In this document: piece by piece, positions 56,600 to 64,000 of the stretch
Layout: each line of letters starts with the position of its first letter
Numbering within the stretch: the stretch's first letter is position 1
Source: Leptodontidium sp. MPI-SDFR-AT-0119
Lineage: Eukaryota > Ascomycota > Leotiomycetes > Helotiales > Leptodontidiaceae
Assembly (NCBI GenBank): GCA_020726505.1
Contig: JAHLEZ010000046.1
Span: forward strand, 1-64,000
Length of the DNA: 64,000 nt
Direction of reading: 5' to 3'
The notes under the pieces: generated by a model
Databases searched by the model: none
The model's input: the letters and a program-made list of their open reading frames with translations, nothing else
What the model was told of the DNA's origin: nothing
Translations under genes and position numbers: made by a program

Positions 56600-59330
56600 A
56601 AGGTTATTATCACTATACTTGGCCGAACTAAGGTTACTAATATTAGAGTTACCCTTAATATAAGAGCTGAAGTTAGTTGTATAATACTTAAAGCAGCTAC
56701 TCTCCTGGAGCTCCCTATTACTAGAAGTCAGACTATAGCTTTGAAAACAATTACTAAAGTCAAGTCCCGATTTGTTAGTTTTACTAATAATATTACGGTT
56801 ACTATAAGTAATTACGTTGTTAATAATAGATTCTATATTATGGACGCCCTTAGTATAAAGGTTATTCTAGGCTTTCTATTCTTCTATAAAGTTAGAGTAT
56901 TATTCCGTTATCTTAGAGACTATAATAGAGACATTATATTGGCTTAGTTTTAGGATTAGCGATTAAGAGACGTTACTATAGTTAAAACTAATAATACTAC
57001 GGAAGATACTAAGGACGCTAAAGCTCTTCGGGAAGAAAACAGGATAAGTATAATCTTTTTAAAATAAACGGACTTTAAAGATAATTACGAAGAAGAAGAC
57101 TTCTCGGGAAAAGAGTAACTAATTATATATTAAGCGCTACTATCGGTGCCTTAGAATACTCGATTAACCCCTCATAATATAACCCTTAATTATTAAAGCT
57201 TAAGGGCAAGCTTTATAAAGGGGGGGACGAAGTAGTGCTGAGTAATAATAATAAAGGCGATATTATTCTTATTAAGTACTTAGAAAGAGAGTTTTGCGTC
57301 CTGAAATTAGTACTTAATAATTTTTAGTAAGAGGTAATCTTAAATATATTCTCGGAAAAAAAGTCAACTGTGGAATTATTTTTTCTTAAAGCTTTTAGAG
57401 TTAGTTCTTTAACTAAAGCCACGCCTACCTTCGAATAAACGAAGAACTATAACGATTTCCTAATTAAAAACCCCTTTTAAAGTACTCAGAACACTACTGC
57501 TTAGATTAATACTATATACAAATCGAAAGCTAAGAAAGTCTAGCCAGTTAACGAAGCCGACCCTATAAGTAACCCCCCGGGAGGGAGAGATGATTAATAT
57601 AAGAGATTAAAAGATAAAGAGACTAAGTAAGAATAATTAAGGAAATATTAAGATTTATTATTACTACGCTTTACTAGTATACCCTGTAACTCTTAACTTA
57701 CGCCAGAGAAACTAGCCAAACTTAACGTCAAGAAGTTATTACAACCTAAAGAGAGAGCTCTCTTTAATAAAATAATAATTAATAGAGAAGGAGCTATAGC
57801 GTTCGACTAGCCTAAATATAATAGATTCGATAAAGATGTCTCTCCCTTAGTCGTTATTAAGACTATTAAACATAAAGCTTAGTAAGCCCCTAACTTTCTA
57901 TTGTCACGAGCTTTAGTCCCGGAAGTCACGAAGATAATATAAGAGCGTTTTAATAAGGGTGTTCTTAAGCTTTCTAAAGGCTTATACTAAAATACTTAGT
58001 TTTTAGTAAAAAAGAAGGAATCTAAAAAATATAAACTTATTAACTTAGCTATTATATTAAATACTATTACACAAAGGGATACTAATCTTCTACCTTTAAT
58101 AGATAAGTTCTCTAAAGAATTCGCTAGTTACTACGTCGTTAACCTTGTTAACTTATACTCTAACTATAATTAACAAACTCTCTATAAGTTTAGCCAAGAT
58201 ATGACTGCCTTTTATGTTCTAAACGTAAGCTTAGTTAAGAATATAACTTTCTCTTAAGGTATTATAAACTTTATTACTTAATTTATTAAAACGATTACTT
58301 ATATACTAAAGTTACTAATTCTTAGTGTATTTATATTATTCTTAAATAATATAAGAGTTAAAAGACTATATATAAACTATAACTAAGAAGAAGCTCGTCC
58401 TAGAATCTGAAGATTTATCTTAAAGTATATTTAGAACCTTAATAAGATACTAAAACACTTAAAAAGAGTAAGTATTACTATCGGCCTAAAGTCTTAGTTT
58501 TGTTTAGACGGTATAAACATTATAAAATACACTTATAACTCTAAAAGAAGAGAACCTTCGGCGAAACACTTAATTAAGATTAAGAACTAAAACTTATTAA
58601 GTAACTTAATAAAAGTTAAGGTATTCTTAAGCCTTATTATTTACTTCCAAATTTAAATTAAAAACTTCCGACTAATCGCTAAGCTATTATACGTATTATC
58701 TAGAAAAGGAGTCAAGTTCTTCTAAGACTTAGAGATTCACGACAAAGTAATATAAACTCTTAAAGATACGTTATATTCGTTTCTAGTTTTATATTAGATT
58801 AATTATAATAAAGGTATTAGAGAGATAATTATTAGTGTCGACTTAAGTAATATAAGTTAAGGAGATTTCCTCGACTAAAGAGACTCTCTAACGAACAAGA
58901 TACGACTTACGAGGTACGAGAGTAGTTTTTAGAGTAAGACTAAAGCTAAGTATAATACCACTAAGCGAAAATATAAAAGTATACTTTATATTTTAAAAAA
59001 GCTTAAGATCTGGCTTATTAACGTGCACTTTATTATTAAAACAAACGCTAATACCTTAATTGCCTAGTTAAATAGAGCCGCCTACGATTATCTTAGCGCC
59101 TTGTTTATTAAATGGCTTACTTAAATACGCCTGTTTGATTTCGAAGTTCGGCACGTTAAAGGCTTAATACACGTCGTTGCCGATTAGCTCTTTAGGAGGC
59201 TAAGGCATATTAACGACACACTAGAAGAGAGTAATACGGACAAGGATTAGATACTTTCCGAGTTAGGAGCCTATGAGATCTGCCCTGTGGAAGTATTTAA
59301 CGCTAAAGAACCCACTAATTTAGAACCTAA
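56600..59330 (+). pseudogene. Gypsy-B copy 1 pol (protease, RT, RNase H)
   Basis: Protease at about 56640-56940: LNIRAEVSCI (for D-T-G-A), then YIMDALSIKVILGFLFF. RT at about 57840-58420: FDKDVSPLV, KLINLAIILNTITQRDTNL, QDMTAFYVLN, and VFILFLNNIRVK for the YxDD region. RNase H at about 58960-59190 ends HVKGLIHVVAD. No integrase follows. Confidence 0.75.
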
Positions 59331-59356
59331 AGAAGTAATAATAAACCTTAAACTAC

Positions 59357-62300
59357 TGTGGCGGGGACAGCCGCTAATTTCTTTTGTCACATGACTGGGC
59401 TGGTCCTTCGCACATATAAGGAGCTAACACTTAACTATAAAACGTCAAGAACGTAACACTAAATATATTTTATTTATTAAAACCTTTTCCCTCCTTTCCT
59501 TTACCGATTCGTACTTTTTAAATATGTAATATCTTTAGATTTAATTAATCTATTATTTATAAAGCCTAGAATCTCCTTCGGTGGCTCGCTATATATTATT
59601 CTCTTATTATATAAATTAGGATTCGTCCCTCTTATATATTTTTAGTAACTTACGCAAGGAGTAAGTTACTACTAAAGGAGGAACTAAGTAAGTATAATAG
59701 TAAGGCCCTTATGTATTAACTTATATAGGGAGAGCTAAGAAAAACAATAATTGTCTAAACTAAGGGAGCTATTTAATTAGTTATCTCTTAGCCCTTAAAG
59801 CAAAACGACGAATATAGAAAATGTGGACCTTTGACCTAGGGAAAACGAAGACTACTAAGGAACTAAGGAAAGCTATAAAGTAGAAGTACTTGTAATACTA
59901 AAAAATCTATTTCCCTTAAGTTATTATTCTAATTCTATTGTTCTAAGACATAGTGCCTGGCCACTTTACACTAGCTTCCATTCTCAGCGAAAGTTCTAGT
60001 ATTTCTAAACGTAACTAATATTCTTTAAACACTAAGAAAAGTCGAGACTTTATAATAAAATTGAAATTAATATATTAGAGGCTTAAGCGAAGTACTAGCG
60101 AGCCTGTATTTCAGAATGTTCGGCGAGACATAGAACTTCTAGGCTAATCTAAAGCCTAAGTAGCTTACGCTAAGTATTAATCTCCTTACTTTATTTTCTT
60201 ATTATATTTACTTTTATTATTTTTACAATTTCCGTGTATAAGCCCTAAGCTTTAAGGCGTGTTTGTTTTAGTTTAGTAGTTATTAGTGTTTGCCAAGAGC
60301 TAACTAGGGAGCACGGCCTTAAACTTTCGCTAAGAGTTATTAACATTTATCTCGCTTTAAAGTAAGCGAGAGCTTATATACTTTCTATTTTAAGAGAGGG
60401 GATTTCTTTTATATTTCTTTAGTAATTAATACACTACATTCTTAATTACTTTCTTGTATTCTAATCGACGATATTATCAACTTACTTTATTACGACTTTC
60501 TTATAATAACGCACGATATTAAATAACGAAAACATCGACTACGGCTACGGCAACCTTAGGATAAGTGGGTTTAGTAACATTACAATGCCCCTTAGCTTTA
60601 TTTTAACAGAAGCAACTTCTCCGTTTAAACTTAGAATTACTATTAGGCTAAGCCTTAACACCTTTATACTCTTTAAGGACACTACTTCTTAAACCTCAGA
60701 GACTTCTTAAAAGAGAAACAAGGGAAAGAAAGAAAAGTAAGGAACTAATAGCTTTAATTCTACTAATCTTATAAGGCTACACTAATACTCCGGCCTTACC
60801 TTTACTATAAACGACTTAAAGAACCTGAAAATCCATCTTAGTCAGCTTATGCCTATCGCCGGAACCTTAAATGCCCTTATCTTTAACAAAATCGATGTTA
60901 GCAACTACTTCCGGATTCTTAATTAATACTTTATAACTTATATAATCACTAATAATTAAGTTAAGAAAGAGTGAGTGGCTGAGTACGCTACTTAAGTTTA
61001 TATATGGACTATTCGAAAGCTTTTAGGCTTTAAAGAGGGTAGCTATACTAGCTTTAAGGATATTATAATTCAGGAGTACTAGCGCGATAATACGAAGCGC
61101 CGCCTACATACTAATAATTACCTTAACCGACTTAAGTATGACTTCAAGACTCTTATAAGGGACGGCGAGCCTACTCTTAAATAGTGCCGCGACTTCTTCT
61201 AAGCATTTAAAGAAGTTACTATTAATTATATTAACCGCAGTAACCTTACTAATAAGTAAGCCTCTATAAGATTTATCTTCTCTCTTCCTTAAAATCTACA
61301 AACTAAAGTTATATAAGTTACTTCTAAGAATAATAAAACCCTAAACATCGATAACATAAACTTATTTAAAAAAGTCTACTTTATTATAAAAGCCTACTTT
61401 AACTCCAAAAGGAAACTAAGCGCTATTACTAAAAAGTAAGGCATCACTGACCAAGTATAAGACAATACTAATAATATTAACTTATTTACTAAGCGCTTTA
61501 TACCTTAGCTAACGACCTATATTATTCCGCCTCGTAACAATAGACTAACACCCCGGCACTAGTCTAACTTTGTTAACTATAAAGACAACTCCGCACGGGA
61601 CGAGATTTCTAAAGTACTAAAGTAATAAGACGAGAAATTATTTATACTTAATTTCCTTCTTACCTTAGAGAAAGTTATTAGGAACCTAAGTAATATTAAC
61701 ACAAGAGATTTAAATTTCATTACTAAAGGATTAGAACATATAAGGATTCTCGAAGTAGTAGTTTAAAGAGCCTCTAATGTTAACTTTACTACTAAGGTCA
61801 ATATATTTATATTCTTTAAAGAGGCCTAAGAGCAAGCTGCCGTCGACTATAATGCAGCAAGTTCGAGTTCCTTGGGGTATAACAAACGTGCCAGGGATAA
61901 TTATAATTGCCGCTAGTATATAAATTAACACTAACTAGGCATAAGACCTCAGGAGTATTATAATTATATAAACTAATACTATGACTATAAGAAATAGATT
62001 AGTCTTAGTATTATCCACGAAGCTAACGATACTAACTACATTTACATTAGTCTATAGTAGGAGGGAAAAAAGTCATACCCCGTCTAGTTTCCCTCGAACG
62101 AAAGGTCTAAAAGACATTATATCTTAACGCGAGTCTTAAACACCTCGTACGACCTTAACCCTAAGAGACGAGCTAAAGTAGTTAAAAAACTCCTTAAGGC
62201 AAGAAAAGAAGTTGCGCTTATTAGGGAAAAGGGAGATAAGGGGGCACAATCTCCAACCGTTCCTGCTATAAGTTACATTAAACTCATCGAAGAGCTCACG

Positions 62301-64000
62301 GGAGACCTTAACTCGGATATTATTAGTTAATAGGACTGCATCGAATACTAATTAGCATAAATCCAAAATTTGCTGGCGTATAACACTAATAATACTAATT
62401 TTAAAGCTATAGTAGCTCTAGTCGAGACTAAGTAGCAAAAGGGAGCACTTAGATAAGAGCCGTATAAGACTTCAGACAAGCTCTAAGAGAAGATTAAGTC
62501 TTAATCTACTTATAGTAAATTAAAGGCACCCCGCGATATTAAAAAACTAGTCAAGTTTACTAATACTATAAACGTCGATAGCCTAGTAGAGACTAAAATA
62601 ACACCGCAATAGATTCTAGCCCGCAATAAGTCCAAAGTCTTTAACTTAAACACGAAAACGATATTTACCACGATATTAAAAATATCTTCTAAAATATTAC
62701 TTATTAATAGCACAACAAGAAAAAGAGCTTCGAAGTCTAAGGCACTAGTAACATTATCGGTTATCCCTAGACTTGTATCCCGTATAGCGTCATCTTAAAG
62801 TCCTCGCGTGTAAGAGGCGTTGACTCGAAATAGTTATAAGCTTAATAATATCTTAGATAAATTACTCGTATAAAAGGAGCTTCTTAGAAACCTCACGCTA
62901 AGAGAAATTATAGTCCTTATAGACCCGCCTAGAGTATCTCGTTTCTTTACTAGAACGATTGACCGACATATATAAAAGGAATTAATCGTTAATATTAGTA
63001 CCTTAGAGTTTGAAAAACTAAAGTTAATAACTAAGGAAGATATTATTATATATTAAAAACCACTTCACGGCACTTTATATACTCTTCTAAACCTTTATGC
63101 CACTAATGTTTTTATAACTACGAATTATAAACGACGACTTAAGGAAATTAAACGAGAAGGCCTTAAGCTAAAGTATAAGTATTAAGAAAAGCGCATTATA
63201 ACCTATAACTTTATCCCAAGAAATCTACTAGCGGTAAAGTTCAAAACACAATAAAAACGCTAGCGACTTTAATTATTCGCACAACAAGAAGCTCTTATTA
63301 ATAATTTAGTACTATGACTTATAATTAGCGCTATCCCGGCCTTTAGTCTAATCCTTATAATGTTACTTAGAATTATAATATTACTTAGTAAGTACATCTT
63401 TAGGAACCTTTCGACGAAACGCACTCGCGCTTAAGAACTATTATATACTAAAGTAGCCTTACTAAGGACAACAACTAAGACAAGAAACTCATACTTCTCG
63501 CTAGTACTAAAGGTTGTTATTATTATACCTAGCCAAACTAAGGTCATTAATATCAAAGTTACCCTTAACACAAGAGTTAAAGTTAGTTATATAACACTTA
63601 AAGTAGCTACTCTCCTAAAGCTCCTTATTACTAAAAGTTAAACTATAGCTCTAAAAACAATCACTAGAGTCAAGTCTTGATTTATTAGTTTTACTAATAA
63701 TATTACGGTTATTATAAGTAACTACGTTATTAACAATAGATTCTATATTATAAACGCCTCTAACATAAAGGTTATTTTAAGCTTTCTATTCTTCCGCAAA
63801 GTTAAAGTATTATTCTGCTATCTTAGAGACTATAATAAAGGCATTATATTAGCTTAGTTTTAGGATTAGCGATCAAGAGACGTCACTACGGTTAAAACTA
63901 ATAATACTACAAAGAATACTAAAGACGCTAAAGCTCTTTAAAAAGAAAACGGGATAAGTATGATCTTTTTAGAATAAACGGACTCTAAAGATAGTTATAA
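59357..64000 (+). mobile_element. Gypsy-B copy 2, runs off the window
   Basis: Collinear with 52447 onward at an offset of 6910 bp, through the LTR/leader (TATA-like CATATAAG near 59413), gag (60760-62180) and the protease region (about 63550-63850). Differences from copy 1 are overwhelmingly C/T and G/A. The minus-strand open frame at 61731-61931 mirrors that at 54821-55021 and is not a gene. Confidence 0.85.

Larger units (their letters stand above)
52447..59356 (+). mobile_element. Gypsy-B copy 1, interrupted by copy 2
   Basis: It starts TGTGGCGGGGACAGCC with a TATA box (CATATATAAGG, about 52501), and reads gag, protease, RT and RNase H on the plus strand. It then stops abruptly at 59356, where an identical start (TGTGGCGGGG) begins copy 2. 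No integrase and no polypurine tract precede 59357, so copy 2 most likely inserted into copy 1, whose remainder would lie beyond the window. It is inserted in the copia-1 LTR. Confidence 0.8.

Noticed and set aside
54821..61931. Two similar minus-strand 66-aa frames (54821-55021 and 61731-61931)
   Set aside because: They look conserved only because the two Gypsy-B copies are homologous; both are antisense to gag.
1..64000. CRISPR arrays, bacterial operons, rRNA or tRNA genes
   Set aside because: The genome is fungal; no regularly spaced short repeats, rRNA cores or convincing cloverleaf tRNA genes were noticed. A tRNA scan could not be run.

Overview
The window looks like a chromosome segment of a filamentous ascomycete (Pezizomycotina). 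The evidence is short spliceosomal introns of 44-63 nt with GTAAGT-type donors, a HET-NACHT-WD40 gene, a C2H2/Fungal_trans regulator, Fot1/pogo transposons, a Tad-type LINE, and AT-rich, TA-rich transposon DNA carrying C-to-T/G-to-A changes mostly at CpA/TpG, the signature of repeat-induced point mutation (RIP). The species cannot be named from the sequence.

Layout. (1) 1-5141 is the 3' part of a degraded Ty3/Gypsy retrotransposon (RT, RNase H, integrase, an antisense accessory ORF, and a 3' LTR). (2) 5300-5647 is the 3' end of a Fot1-like element. (3) 5972-10241 holds an intact HET-NACHT-WD40 (HNWD) gene on the minus strand, an NLR-like allorecognition/innate-immunity receptor with about ten near-identical WD repeats. 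(4) 11227-13057 is a complete but dead Fot1-like element in the same orientation as the fragment. (5) 13206-27350 is a gene island: a broken F-box gene, a C2H2 transcription factor, a divergently transcribed zinc alcohol dehydrogenase, an NTF2/lumazine-binding-like protein, an APC permease with two in-frame stops, a secreted beta-lactamase-fold hydrolase, and a decayed coiled-coil gene. (6) 27356-28575 is a second Fot-type family, heavily mutated. (7) 28672-30752 is a HET-domain gene broken by a one-base frameshift. (8) 31384-64000 is a retrotransposon nest: a Fot-like terminal repeat, then copia-1, then a minus-strand Tad-like LINE inside copia-1, then copia-2 inside the LINE. A Gypsy element sits in the 3' LTR of copia-1, and a second copy of that Gypsy family follows it head to tail and runs off the window.

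Three target-site duplications support the nest and the Fot1 boundaries: AGAAC around copia-2, AATTTAGTTACTTT around the LINE, and TA around the Fot1 copy. The two LTRs of copia-2 differ at 8 sites, all transitions, 7 of them at CpA/TpG.

The most interesting items are the HNWD receptor, whose WD repeats vary at a few discrete positions, and an antisense, apparently spliced cysteine-motif gene lying between pol and the 3' LTR of copia-2. Decayed relatives of that antisense gene occupy the same place in copia-1 and in the unrelated Gypsy at the left edge. Gene models and splice sites were worked out by eye from reading frame, consensus sites and family resemblance; no database search was possible.
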